Positions 1 through 11,850 of a stretch of DNA of 64,000 nt are shown piece after piece; positions within the stretch are counted from its first letter, which is position 1; each line of letters begins with the position of its first letter. A model generated the notes under the pieces. That model saw only the letters and a list, made by a program, of their open reading frames with translations. It ran no database searches and was not told where the DNA came from. Made by a program: the position numbers and the translations under genes. This DNA is from Saccoglossus kowalevskii (lineage: Eukaryota; Hemichordata; Enteropneusta; Harrimaniidae), in assembly GCF_000003605.2 (NCBI RefSeq), contig NW_003144786.1, forward strand, positions 161,316-225,315, written 5' to 3'.

Positions 1-39
1 AAGTTCAAAAATAATCATAGAACATACAAATATACACAC

Positions 40-276
40 CTGTGCTATGCCTTCAATTTGTATTATAATGGTGTTTGTGTCATCGTTTTGAACATACGTG
101 CCAGACTGGTTGTCAATAATATTTCCACTGGGATCACGGACAACAACTTCAACAGGATCAGAACCGAACTCCCAGAATATAAAGAAAATAGTATGTCTGC
201 CTATAGATTGGTCGATGTATATTTCTTCTTTAAATATACCATCTCTGCCTTCGACATCAGTCTTATAACTTGCTAA
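40..276 (-). CDS. CLCA: CLCA exon 7: beta-rich domain after VWA (gene continues past window)
   Basis: 79 codons between the acceptor ATTTTACAG and the donor AGCACAG|GTGTGT. The text (HTIFFIFWEFGSDPVEVVVR, DPSGN) resembles the vertebrate TLFLITWTMQPPQILLWDPSGQ. All later exons lie outside the window. Confidence 0.88.
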
Positions 277-3200
277 CTGTAAAATATATATGACGAGTCA
301 TTCGACTATATGTAGGAATGAAAACGCATTGGATATGTAATATACATGATAACATGTGATGAAAACGTTGAAATAAAGTTGGATTAATCACGAATACAGT
401 TACAATACCTGTACTGGTGTATCAGTACTGGTACTAGTACGACTAGTAATTGTATCTGTGAATGCATCGTGTAACGCAGTTGATTCATCACTCTCTGAAT
501 ACCAATAAGCTGTACCCCCAGTAGCATCAGACAACTTCGCTAAACCCTCATCAGCTTCGTCACTTAAAGCCAATGTGTCCACAACTACTTCTTCTTGAAC
601 CAATAAGTCTACTACGTCCTTCATGTAAGGCGGTGTGTTTTCTTCTCCGTCAGATATAAGAAATATTATTCCGCCAGCAGCGCCACCCGGTCCTCTTTCT
701 AGCACCTGCTTTTACAAAGTTGTGAGACAGTTAAGTCCTTAGACACTGGACAAAATGTTGCATTGAAATGGGCAGTTGTAATCAAGTACAATTAATGAAA
801 CATAATTAATATGATAATGTCGGCTGGCATTCGAATACATTAGTATCAATACAACAAATTGAATAATTCTAAGCCTAACAACAAGTTATCATTTGGACAC
901 AGGAAGCAAAACTGTTACATGAAAAGAGTGGTTAATAATACTGAGACAATACTGAAATACTAGTACTTGAGGACCTGTGTTAGTATGTTTTTTTTTCCAA
1001 ATATTACCTAATATTCCATATTCACTTGTTAAATTGTGGACAATTACATTAATATAAAATAAAACAACGCATTGACAATGACAATCCTACTGCAGTGTGC
1101 ACAATAAATCGACCTTTTTGTTATTGTGTCGAAATGTTTTCACGTTTCACTATTAAAACAATATACACTTAACTTACAATGTTTTATACATTCCACAAAA
1201 AAATTGTTGTAATTGTTCATAATTTCGCAAATAATAAATTACTATTCAATATTTTGTTTTGTAAAATTACAGAATGAATACGCACGGATAAACCAGCTAA
1301 CAAACCACTCCCGATGCTTGTGGCACCTTTGGCGTCATCTGGTAGTTCCTCGATCAACTCTTTTCTTGTTTCTACTCCAACGATCTGCACCAATTCGGAT
1401 AGTATTGTTGCATCATTGCTGAATTCCACAATTCCAATCCAGGTAGCATTGGGAACTGTATAGCCAATATAACGTGTAGACGCTTGTAACAGGAGGTCAA
1501 GTCGATTGTTCTGGTGATAAATAGTAATTGCATCGCAATGGTAATTGAATGTTTAGTCTAGATACACTAAAGTTAAGTTAAACTTTCGTATTACGTAATC
1601 AGTAAAACAAATAATAATAATAATGACTTCAACTTTAAAATATATAAAAATTACTCGAAAATATTTTAAAATGTTGCCTAGATAAGCAAGGTTCTTACAT
1701 CGTCCATGCTTCCAGATACATCCAGTACCAATACAATTCGTAACTCCACTTCTTGTACAACAAGAATGAATGTATCGGGTAATATATCTCGTGGGGGATT
1801 GGCTTCCTTTGCAAAGTCATCTGAATCAAGCATCACATCCCAAGCACTGTCATAGCAACATTGTTTATTTTGCTTATTTCGAGCAAGTCTGTTGTGCCGT
1901 GCCATTTGATCCAAATCATCGCTGCTATGACAATACGTGAACACCTGGTGTATTTAAAAACAGAACAAAAACTATTAGAAATTGTGTATGGATTTGATAG
2001 ATGAACTCTGGCTTGCTCTTAAAACTTACAAATATTTCTATAATTATTATGTTACCTGCTGTTAATGACTAAATGTATGATATGTCACTTACCGAATCAA
2101 GGTAATTTGCATACATATATGAGCCCGTAGCTTCGTTGTTTTCTAACTTGGGAAAAAATCTACATCCTGAATCTGGTAAGACTCCACTTGATGGATCCTT
2201 GTTGCATTCTTTGTATCCGTCATAAATGTCTAGCGATACACCTGTGACTGCTTCTGAACACCTACTCGGTTGCACGTGACCATTCTCATCATAATAGAAA
2301 TGTTCATATTCTTCTGTGGGATATTCGTCAAAAACACCCCATCTTAGATGGGCCCATTCGTGTCCAATTACTTTACCTGTGGAATAACATTTATAGTGAA
2401 ATTTAACACACTGTAGACCACCATGGGGGTTTGCGTGTTAGTGAATACTCATTTGCATAACGAGTTATGGCCTTTCTACTCAATTTGCATTTTTAATTCC
2501 GCACTTAGTTTGGATTGCTTTCATTTAACTGTAAACTACGTACGAGTAGCAAACAATTATAATCAAAGGAACAATCACATAATAACAGGCAACAGGCAAC
2601 TCACGACGTAGCACTGGACGATGGGGGCGTACGCGCTAACCAACCAACGCCCTAATCGTGGACAACACCAAAAATAGTTTAAGCATGGACGTATTAACGT
2701 TAGTACATCAATGGTTTAACTATACACGTAGAAAGCACGAATCAATACGAGCCACTCAGATTTTCCACGAAGCAGATATTGCCCAACAATAGAGACTCTC
2801 GGCTGAGTAAATAATTACAGGCAAACGACATATGGTATTCCAACTATACACATATAAATGTAATATTCTATGTTAGTATATTTGAGATGTTCATCCAAGC
2901 AGGATAAAAGATAATACAAGTGAATATAATGGTGTATTTATTTACTTATTTATTTACATCTCTGTTTAACTCTCGTAGTAATAACAACCATATTCAGACA
3001 TGAGATCACACCTCTTTGTAACTCACATGGGATTGCAGTAATAATAGTGTTTGTCTTCAATCGTTGTGATGGTATTGTGGTAATTTCTGATACATTTGGT
3101 GTCCTTAAATTTGTTAGTATGTTAACGACTCATTAGTGATATGGTTCCTCCCATAGAATTACGTAACGTAACGTGCGACGACAAATAGTATCGCAAATAA

Positions 3201-6200
3201 AGTCGATAAAAGAACACAATTTCTTTATATCACACAGTGAAACTATCATCAATCAATAGTATGCTTGTTAAACACTCACATGCACAGAAACCTCGTCACA
3301 AACGAGTATTTTGAGAGAAATGTGGAAATAAATGTCTTTCCGTGCATGTAGAATATGGGGAATATATCCAATAACAATACATACCAGAAGAGTGTTTAAT
3401 AAATATGGTGATAGTGGTATGATAAATGGGGAACACTTATCGACTTTTATTTGGGATGTCCTTTGGTAAGTCAGTGGGAGGAACCATAGATCTTCTTTGT
3501 TGATAAAATTTCAATATCCCAAAATAACAACTTTAACGTGTCAGTAATGACTAAAATAATATTACAACGACGAATGACCGGCATAATCACACCTCTTTGA
3601 AACTCACCTGGATTTCCCCAGTAGTACCAACTATAATCCTCGTCCACTAACCAACGTTCTGTCAGGTGGATATAGTCGCCCAGCTCTCCGCATGATTTAG
3701 TTTGTTTTGTATAAGGATTATCCCCATAGTTTGGATTGGGTTGGTCCACTATGACGTTAGCAATATCGAATCGTTCCGTCGTTGCTGGCGCTTCTCTTAG
3801 TTCGTCACTCCATGTATTTGGTAGGAGAATGGTGACATTTCGATAATAAGTGCGATTAAAAGTGCCTTGGAACACGAATCCGGATGCATCAGTAAATATC
3901 TCCTATTAATAAAAGTGTACCACGTTTTATTTCTGAAGTAATGGTAGATGCCTTAGTATAATATGTAAAGAATATCATTTTTCTATCATTGAGTGTTTAC
4001 ACTTCAATTAACAATCACTGCTAGATTTCAATTCAAAAGTTTCAAATTCTTTTATAAACATTGATGAACAATTTGTGCAAAAATATGTATTTCTTCTTTC
4101 GAACGTCCTTTTAGGCCTCGGTTGTCCTGTTGTGTTTAGCTTTCTGTATTCGGTTCTCAGCTCATCATAAATCACAGACACACATACATAAATTAATCAA
4201 GATGAGAATAACTTAAAGGTGAAGAATACAATATAAGTACGATTACCATACATTGTTCTTAACCGATGGGTATACTGTGTCACACATTCTTTGGTAAATG
4301 TTAATACATGGTGTACGAAGATAACAATATCTCATGCAAATATTTCATATCTGATATTTAGATCGTCACGTCTGCATCACTGCAGCTCGTCACCAAATAT
4401 CATTACGTATTTCAGCAAGGCATATAGAGTGATTTACTCGGTATATATTACACAGCACACTCGAAATGCCAGGGCATGTAGTACATATTTTAAAGAGAAA
4501 TTCGTCAAAACTATCATTGTATATCTTTCTCTAATTTGACTAAGTAGTGTAATGTACTTGTCAATTGTTTTTATTTTGCTCTTGTGAATTGTTTTGTCGA
4601 TTGTTGTCTTTCATTTGTGTTGTATGTGTTCTTGGACTTGACAATTTTCAGTTTTTGTCTAACGATCTACAGTTAGGTATGTATTTCCATCTCAGAGATT
4701 GTACTTATATTATGATTGTCGCAGGGTTTGATAGCCATTTGTGAGATCAAAAGCGAATTTCTGTGAATGTAAAAACATACTGTGTTTTGTATAATGCTCG
4801 GTAAGAACTGATTATTATGTTTTCGGGTAAATTTAGAACATAGTTGCGTATACATTTTCTCTCAGTGCGCCAGGCTTTCCTCACAGGCAAAATGCAAAAT
4901 ATCCGACCGCGTTTGACCATGGTGGTCGACCATGAACTATCAAGGCTAGCAACCAAGTGCAATGAATATGACTATAGATGACCATAGTCAATTAAGACAG
5001 TTAAATCTTAAATCTGATTGACACAATATGACATTAGAATATTCCTTGACTACGGTCGATCATGGTCATAAGAGTTGACGATCGATCTTCGTGACGTTCG
5101 CCTGGTTACGGCCGCGTTATTGTCTCTATATCCGATATTGTATGTCCTATGCCTAGTGATATTGGTCAACTCAACCTGTGCGATATCTGTCTTTTATAAA
5201 TGTGTGCAGAGACATTAGATAGGGTAAGATGATAAAAATGTGATAATTTAGTGTACTTGTGTTCGACAATACCTATTGCATACATGTTGTATTGTCGAAC
5301 ACAAGGTTTTGAGATTTCCTGATTTCTGTATTTTCGACTATACATTCTATGGAGATTCTCAGTTTGTTATCCCCCTTCATTATTAATAATGAAAATATGT
5401 ATCAGTAAGTTCACATCAAACTATTGTTGACGTCGTCAATGACTACGATGTTCGAAAACTGAGATGAGGGTGTGGTTCCTATCTACTGCACAGATTAGAT
5501 GGCATTCCATTGTAGGTATTAAATTGTAGAAACTTTTAGTATAAGCACCATTATCATTACGTATCTACTTTTGGCATCTCTACATGTAGATAGATGTTTG
5601 TAAACATGTACTTTTTCATGGTGAACACACATACACAACAACTCGTCAATTTGTGCAACACTTGTTCCATCTAGAAGAAAAAACCTCATGCACAGTTATA
5701 ATGTTGTACTATGTTATAATAAGTTACAGATATATATTGAGTATTGAGTACAATGAACAGACATTTGAAGATGTGAATTTTGAAATATCAGCAACATTTG
5801 GGTTTTCGTTTATTGCGAACTATTGCACGTAGCGTCGACAACACCCAAAGTGCGTGCTAGTGATTCAAAATAATTGAATTCAATCGGCGAGAGTTTCTTA
5901 ATGTATATTTATATTTTATTTTTCCGGCAAGCTGAGATGGCCTGACTTCTCGTAGTGCTTTATATATGTATCTCAACCTTAAAACGACATTATTGTTGTG
6001 ATTTGCCCCCACACACACACACACACATGAAAGTTTAACTGAATACTTTTAATAATTTAATGACACAAAGCATTATTCACCTTGACAGAAATTTGATTTG
6101 CTAATGTGTATGAATAATTAGATAAATAAGAATTAGAAAAAAATAGCGTAACTGACGCGACTATCACTTTATTATACAATACCATCTGAGCACGAATATA

Positions 6201-6392
6201 CTTCGAAATAAAATAACTTACTTTTAGTCTGTCCACAATCCGATGATCCTCTGGCACACTTTCATGAATCGCTATCAATATGGTCTCATAACCATTGTCT
6301 ATTAGATTGATTGGATTTCGACTACTTTGAATATCGTCGATACACAACAGCATTACAACAATTGTGGCAACTAAACACCTATACTTATCCAT
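40..6392 (-). CDS. CLCA: CLCA-family protein (calcium-activated chloride channel regulator), seven 5' coding exons, 3' end outside window
   Basis: Joined exons 6392-6222, 3902-3608, 2376-2093, 1944-1699, 1510-1286, 705-409 and 276-40 give 585 residues in one frame; vertebrate CLCAs have about 900. CLCAs are secreted or surface metalloproteases that process themselves and modulate TMEM16-type chloride channels. Seen here: a signal peptide (about residues 1-24), the CLCA N-terminal domain, the zinc motif HEWAH (161-165) followed by FDEY, and a VWA domain starting near residue 320. The VWA MIDAS is complete: DVSGSM (from residue 325), a Thr in GATSIGSG and an Asp in LISDGEEN. After exon 7 (Ig/beta-type segment) the gene runs off the left edge. 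Phases match at all six internal junctions and no stop interrupts them. It could be any CLCA paralogue; orthology to a particular vertebrate CLCA cannot be claimed. Confidence 0.93.
409..705 (-). CDS. CLCA: CLCA exon 6: VWA domain C-terminal half
   Basis: 99 codons from the acceptor AAAGCAG to the donor GTACAG|GTATTG. IIFLISDGEENT carries the third MIDAS Asp; VVDTLALSDEADEGLAKLSD matches the human IIHTVALGPSAAQELEELSK. Confidence 0.92.
706..1285 (-). other. CLCA intron 5
   Basis: 580 bases of AT-rich intron. I see no exon or repeat in it. Confidence 0.8.
1286..1510 (-). CDS. CLCA: CLCA exon 5: VWA domain middle
   Basis: 75 codons, phase 0 at both ends. ATWIGIVEFSNDATILSEL and KGATSIGSGLLAGLS match the vertebrate WVGMVTFDSAA and GGTSICSGL. 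The Thr is the second MIDAS ligand loop. The donor TCC|GTGCGT is a weaker match than the gene's other donors. Confidence 0.9.
1699..1944 (-). CDS. CLCA: CLCA exon 4: linker and start of VWA domain
   Basis: 82 codons. The acceptor ACACCAG precedes GTG TTC ACG. The exon encodes the basic linker MARHNRLARNKQNKQCCYDS and then the VWA strand with MIDAS motif DVSGSM at 1722-1705. The donor GAC GAT|GTAAGA leaves phase 0. Confidence 0.93.
2093..2376 (-). CDS. CLCA: CLCA exon 3: zinc metalloprotease motif
   Basis: The acceptor CCACAG gives G|GT AAA GTA and continues in frame. HEWAH at 2362-2348, followed by LRWGVFDEY, supplies the two zinc histidines, the catalytic Glu and the downstream Asp of the CLCA protease site. 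A cysteine-rich stretch follows (SRCSEAV, KECNKD, GCRFFP). The donor TCG|GTAAGT leaves phase 0. Confidence 0.94.
2377..3607 (-). other. CLCA intron 2, with a decayed copy of an exon-intron boundary
   Basis: At about 2999-3045 the minus strand reads a tract like the exon 2/intron 2 border: YYYCNP-like codons and then GTGAGTTACAAAGAGGTGTG, versus GTGAGTTTCAAAGAGGTGTG at the real border. The rest of the intron shows no gene. Confidence 0.6.
3608..3902 (-). CDS. CLCA: CLCA exon 2: N-terminal domain
   Basis: The acceptor ATTAATAG precedes GAG ATA TTT. The encoded YYRNVTILLPNTW and DNPYTKQTKSCGELGDYIHL match CLCA signatures (FKNVKILIPETW; PYTKQ..ECGEKGEYIHF). It ends at AATCCAG|GTGAGT in phase 1. 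Length 295 nt. Confidence 0.93.
3903..6221 (-). other. CLCA intron 1
   Basis: 2.3 kb intron. It holds a perfect 16-bp inverted repeat (5256-5305) and a (CA)n run near 6009-6026. No extra exon was recognised. Confidence 0.7.
5256..5305. repeat. Perfect 16-bp inverted repeat with 18-nt loop
   Basis: CTTGTGTTCGACAATA at 5256-5271 is exactly complementary to TATTGTCGAACACAAG at 5290-5305. Pairing stops at both stem ends. Confidence 0.9.
6222..6392 (-). CDS. CLCA: CLCA exon 1: signal peptide and start of N-terminal domain
   Basis: The ATG at 6392-6390 opens 57 codons. A hydrophobic leader (VATIVVMLLCIDD) precedes INLIDNGYETILIAIHESVP, which matches the conserved start of mature CLCAs (NGYE...AI..SVPED). 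The donor AAA|GTAAGT begins at 6221 and leaves phase 0. The AT-rich sequence upstream shows no clear core promoter. Confidence 0.92.
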
Positions 6393-9386
6393 TTCTTGCT
6401 GAGAGTCGAATGAGCACTGTACATGCGGGTTATACTATGTTCTGAAATGTACATATGATAACGTTTGATATCGTCGATTTATGTTTAGTGTTGCTACACT
6501 ACCAAACTAAGTAACAACCAATCAGTCTTGACTTTGATAAAACTTATCAATCAGTCCCCACTGCGCATGTCATAAATACAACTTTTAAATCTGATACGAC
6601 CTGTTACTAAGGTGCAAAGAAGTTCAAACAAGAAGAAACAAATAAGAGACCACCTGTACAACAAATAGAACAGCAACCCAAATTGCGTCTCAGCAAATAT
6701 ATTTGAGGGTGTTCATGAGCCCTGTATTTACCAGCAATGTCAGGTTACTGCGTGCGTATATTGGCTGTGCACTCCTATGTGAAGAATAGAATCACTCTGA
6801 TAGAAACATGTAGTGGGGATATTAAATTCAAATTTTAACTACAGCAGCGGCAAACAGTGGTAGATTGAAATAATCTCACGACGTCTGTGACTTGTTCCAT
6901 CCTAATGACAAGATATTGATGTTTCCATGACTAAACATTTCGAGCTCCAAAAAATTCTAATTTGCCTAATATTTACTAATGTTATTTTTTGCTAGTGGAG
7001 TACAATAGAAGGATAATGCCATTATGATATTTCTGTTGTCTGTTCGTATGTGTGTCTGTGTCAAATCTTTTTCCACTGATATCTCAGGAGCTAATAGGTG
7101 GACTGCAGTATCGTGAATACCAGACCTGGTCAGATTCTTGTACAAAATCATGCATATCAATTAGATAAATGTACGTTTTCTCAGATGGGTTAAAACTTGG
7201 TGAATACATGCTGTTTGTATAGTTGAATGTCTGCTACTTCTACTACTACTGTAATTAATGTTCATATCTTAATTAGCTAATTTGCTTACTAATTACACAC
7301 TTTAAGCATTTTTGCTTGAAATCATAACATCAGTTTGCACAAACGCAATAAATCTTACATGAATACTATTCCTGTAGCTGAATGTTAAAAACTTTGGGTT
7401 TGTTGTTTGTATAGATGAGTATCTTTAGTGCGGAGATATAAATGGCGAAGAATTGCTTCAATGCATGGTATGGTTGTCTTTAGTTTCTATAAATTAACAA
7501 TAACAAATGCAACTTCGAAACTCTGACTGCCTGCCTGCCTGATATAATTACTTCTGTCTTCAATTATTGAAGAACAAATAAATAATCTGTGTTTTCAATT
7601 GAGTCTATGCTGTATTATATAAATTAATATTGTGATAAAAGCAGCTTTGCTCACAGTCGTGTTGATATGGGTTCCATACGACATATACAATGAGTGTACA
7701 AAAAATGTTTTTATAATTAACACAACTCTAATAGATAGTTGTGTTATTAACTAACATAACCGATGACAAACTATTAATAAAAAACAGATATTTTTTTTAA
7801 AAATAAATAAATAATGAGATTATTAAAGTCAATAAGTAAATCTCGTTATTCGTTTTTTTTCGAATTCTGTGAGGTTGATTGCCTCAGAGAACATATTCCT
7901 TTAGTGTGTACTTTCCATTCTTGTGAAATTTATAATATATAGTGATCCTCTTCTCCGATTTGTTCGTGTAACACAAGATTCAAATTCTCGTTGAATATTG
8001 CAATGGCGATCCTTTTCTGAATCAATAGGTTAACATAGATTTCAATTTGTTTTTCACGCCTACAATACCATACTTGACTCATTGCTTGTTTCACTGACAC
8101 ACATACATTTCCTTCAATGTTCTACTGATTTTCTTTTTCCCCTGTTTGGACATAATTTTATCAGTTTCTGGGAGCTTAAATTTATGCAAGTATATCTTTG
8201 AAATGAATAATGTAATGTGATATTTATTTTGCAGTCTCTAGCACTAGTCTCGTACGAAAGAACGTCAGTCAGCGACTATTTCCAGCTGCAAGGAATAGCT
8301 CCCGAGTTGTTTTGACTTCTATGTATTCTGTGTATTTTGTGTAAACATTTCCATATATCAAATAATCATTTAGAATCAATGTCATAAACGACTTTCTTAC
8401 CAAATTTTGAATGCGTTATATAAGTAGCCGTATTTTTGTGTGTGTGTTTGTTTGGGTTTGTCGTATTTATGTGCGTGATTGACATATTGATAATACCGAA
8501 TACAGAATGGTCTGTTCTGTTTGTGTACAGTGATCTGGTAACTGAACAAATGGGAAGTACACATCGTGTGACCATATCTAGAAGCACCGTGATTGAGGTT
8601 AGGTATGTAATTTTCTACACCCGTTGTTCTGCATATACGTACTAGGGAGACAATTGTTGTTAAGGTTAATTCGCAAAAAGACAACTTTATTATTAGTATT
8701 GTTCATTCGATGCATGATGCATTTTAATTTTATCTTCTGAACATTTTCCTAAAAGTGTCATAATTGAGATGGCAAAGCACACCCATTTTTATTGTGTTGA
8801 TTGATTGCGGGCGCTACTGAGATGAATAATTATTATACATAATCAATTGTACTAAGTAAAACTTTTGTATTAGTTATACCATTACTGAATTAATGGTAGA
8901 TGTATCGACATTACTAGTATATTGCACTCTAGAATTGGCGCATTTATTTAATACAACCTGCGATTGCTGAACATCGGGAAACCTCGGCAATAGGTCTCAG
9001 ATACAGCACCGCTAACTTAGTATGAACTGTAGCATTACTAAAGTTAGACTCAGTTGTCACTTTTTTGCCGAACGTATAAGACTTTTCTACCCGTAAGTTT
9101 GGATGCAGGGCAACGAGGAAGAATCTGCAGTAGAGAGTTTATATTCTTGAGCTACTCTTGTGTTGTCAGCAAAACTTAGTTAACGACCTTTCAATTTTAA
9201 GTATTTTGGCCAAAAATCAAACCCGACAGTTACGTTCGCGTTATACTGATCGAAACGTGACGTACTGTACGTTTGTCTTTTGTATCATGGCTGTCTTACT
9301 GTGAACGAAAAAGCAACCCAACCAACAATATTGCAATATAGCTCCCTGTTTTTTCTAACACAATAACAATATTGACATTAGCTTAC
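6393..9386. other. Intergenic DNA between CLCA and a possible small gene
   Basis: CLCA's own promoter should lie just right of 6392, but I see no convincing TATA or CpG-rich element. Around 7040-7200 the sequence has the wording of a dispersed repeat (tandem GTGT/CTGTGT run, then a query-like AT-rich tract). No long reading frame was recognised. Confidence 0.5.
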
Positions 9387-9482
9387 CATACAAACTGTTG
9401 CATTTGAACTATCTATATTGCTATTATGTTTGCAAAACAGTGAGCTATATTGCAATACTGCTGCTTGCGTTGCTTTTCTTTT
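9304..9482. repeat. Inverted duplication, about 58-bp arms, about 62-bp spacer
   Basis: Arm 9304-9361, read as reverse complement, aligns with 9424-9482 at roughly 80% by eye. The core GAGCTATATTGCAATA is identical and the similarity extends through TTGCTTTT. A transcript of either strand would fold into a long imperfect hairpin. Confidence 0.75.
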
Positions 9483-9602
9483 CGCAGTCAAATGACGAAT
9501 GAACTTTCTAGAATTTCCATGGTTATATGCCGTGACCTGATTATGACATATGTGAGATAAAATAGTGACAACTATAACAACAGTACACCACTGTGAGTAC
9601 AC
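9387..9602 (-). CDS. Possible first exon of a small secreted protein, unrecognised
   Basis: 72 codons from ATG at 9602 to a consensus donor (TGTATG|GTAAGC, intron from 9386). The first 25 residues look like a signal peptide (TVVIVVTILSHICH). They are followed by a basic stretch (NSRKFIRHLTAKRKATQ) with dibasic sites and by a possible N-glycosylation site (NAT). Phase 0 at the donor. I cannot identify a second exon between here and CLCA or name a family. Part of the exon (9424-9482) is present as an inverted copy at 9304-9361. It may be a real neuropeptide or secreted-peptide gene, or chance. Confidence 0.3.
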
Positions 9603-10940
9603 ATATTATTTAAAATGTTAAAAGCTTTAGATAGCTTTTGCCGATAATACAACTTGAGGAAGGACGTCTAGGAAATCTGGTTTCTTTCTTATTTGTAGGG
9701 GATGATGCAGTTGAGTAAAGGAGGTGCTGATGAGATCGAATCAAGCACAGCAAGAAGAGTTCCGGATTTTTTTTCACGGAATAGATCGCATCCTTCTTGT
9801 AGATGTAGAATGATATGTGAACCAGTTCTCATGAGTGAAAGGTATCTGGACTGAGTTTATCAATTCTAGTGCCACATTGCCTTTATCATACTTTGCACTA
9901 TTTTTGTCATAACCTCAAGGCATTTACTATTGTTTTCTTTTTCACCAAACTGTCCTTCAGTGAACTCGTCTACTTTTTTTCAGTAAACTGCATCATAGAG
10001 GTCTCTAGATGGGATTATTCAAGTTATCAACACGTACCATCGACTTTTCAAGTCAAGGCAGTCCAGTCAATGGAAATTGTTATAAAATTGTCATTTTTGT
10101 TTCCAATCATGTCAAATATTTCTGGGGAGGTGAGCTAAACCTAGCTTTGGGGACTTTTTTGCTATGGTGTTAACCCAATCTGGGACTATGAACTATGTTA
10201 ATGTATCATGTTTAAACCAAATCCGAGATCTGGTTCCATCCTGATGACAATCATTTTCAATTGATTATGATGTAAATACAGGTATATATGTCGATCTGAT
10301 ATATGTGTGAAGTTTTAACTTGATTGGGCTTGGAGTGTCAGAAACTGTATCCAGAACTGCATCATTAATTCATAATGGCCGCCAGTCAGCCACTTTGAAT
10401 CTGATCTGAAAAATTAAATGACAAGGTCCCATTGTGTTCAATCCATGTACGACATTTAAACCCAGTCCATCCACATGCGACTGAGATTCAATTCCAGAAT
10501 AGTGAAAATAGAGCACATAATCAATGGTCTATTGGTAAGGCTTCAACATATCACATGGCTAACAGCTGATGTTTAGCTTGACATAGCTCATAGTGATCAA
10601 TTATGATAAATGTGCAGAATATTAATAATGGTGGTATGACTGAATTTAAATCTAATATTTTCTCTAAAGAAAACAAATCATTGCAATTTCATTTGCGACA
10701 TCAACATTTATAATGTGACTGAAACAATGTGCCTTATTTGGGATAATTATTAATTATTGAGATCATTTCTAAAAAATTAGATTGACCTTTCTGGTGTTTT
10801 AACATTAGAAACGTAATGGTATGTAGTTAATACATTATTCAATACAAATTGTATTATTATACCGGTAATTATCTCTCGCATTCAATAAAACATATACAAG
10901 TAAGACACATGTAGTTCATAAAAGTATTTTAAGACAATAG
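9603..10940. other. Intergenic DNA, with a family B-like repeat
   Basis: A 50-codon open frame (9702-9854, plus) follows a TTTGTAG acceptor-like site. About 10190-10560 resembles repeat family B (ATGGCCGCCAGTCAGCCA followed by a TGAATCTGATCTGAAAAA-type tract). No recognised gene. Confidence 0.5.
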
Positions 10941-10948
10941 ACTAACAC

Positions 10949-11850
10949 TTTATTCAAATATTTCAGAGTTCACAAAGCAAACAGATTTATTATGTTACAT
11001 AGTAACTAATCGAGGTTCAATGTTATATTAAGACTACACAACAAATTGCACAAATATAGTAAAAAATTACATTAAAAATATACTTGAAAGGCATTGGAGA
11101 TAAAATTAAGAAATAAAAATAGAGACAGTTTAAATAGAAATTTGTATAAATAATGTATGAGCATTTATACTAGGAATGCAGATGGTTACATTCAGTTGTA
11201 GTAATGTATTATGGATTGTTAGGTAAATAGATGCAACATTGTATTCATGTTGCTTTATTAACTACCAGTACTACTAGATTGCAACTATTTGCTAGTACTT
11301 AACTCTACTTCTCTACATATAATTAATATTTGAATTAGTTTTATGCCTTTGAATATCAAAGTCGAGCCTTTAACAACATAAATTTGCATCAAATTATTTC
11401 CATGTTTTTTGAAAATGTTGATCAAAATCTGCAGGTAATTGTGTCAATTTGGTCTAAATCTAGAAAAATATTTAAAAAAATATATAAAATGTTGCACCAA
11501 AAAAATATGATTATCGCATCCAATGGGTTAATGATTGGTCATTTTATCTATAGTTGTTTTACACTGACACATCTCAATATTTATAGCACAATGACAACTG
11601 CTTTAAAAAAGCAACAATTGTCTCAGACTTGAATCTTATTGTACATTGGGCAACAACAAAATTATCAACTAAGTGGAATTCTACTCAGATGGTTAATGCT
11701 AAATAATAAGGAAAGTTGTTGAGGGAGATTAAATTTAAACTGGACAACTGCTGAAAATAAGCAGTTATGTCTGGTGGAATATGTAAATTATTGTTTGATA
11801 TGAGAGCAGATGGTAGGCTTCTCATACTAATACTGACATATGAATTATCG
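10949..11850 (-). other. EOGT: EOGT 3' untranslated region (predicted)
   Basis: AT-rich sequence after the stop. AATAAA on the minus strand at 11259-11254 and 10954-10949 are candidate poly(A) signals. Which is used cannot be seen from DNA. Confidence 0.5.
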
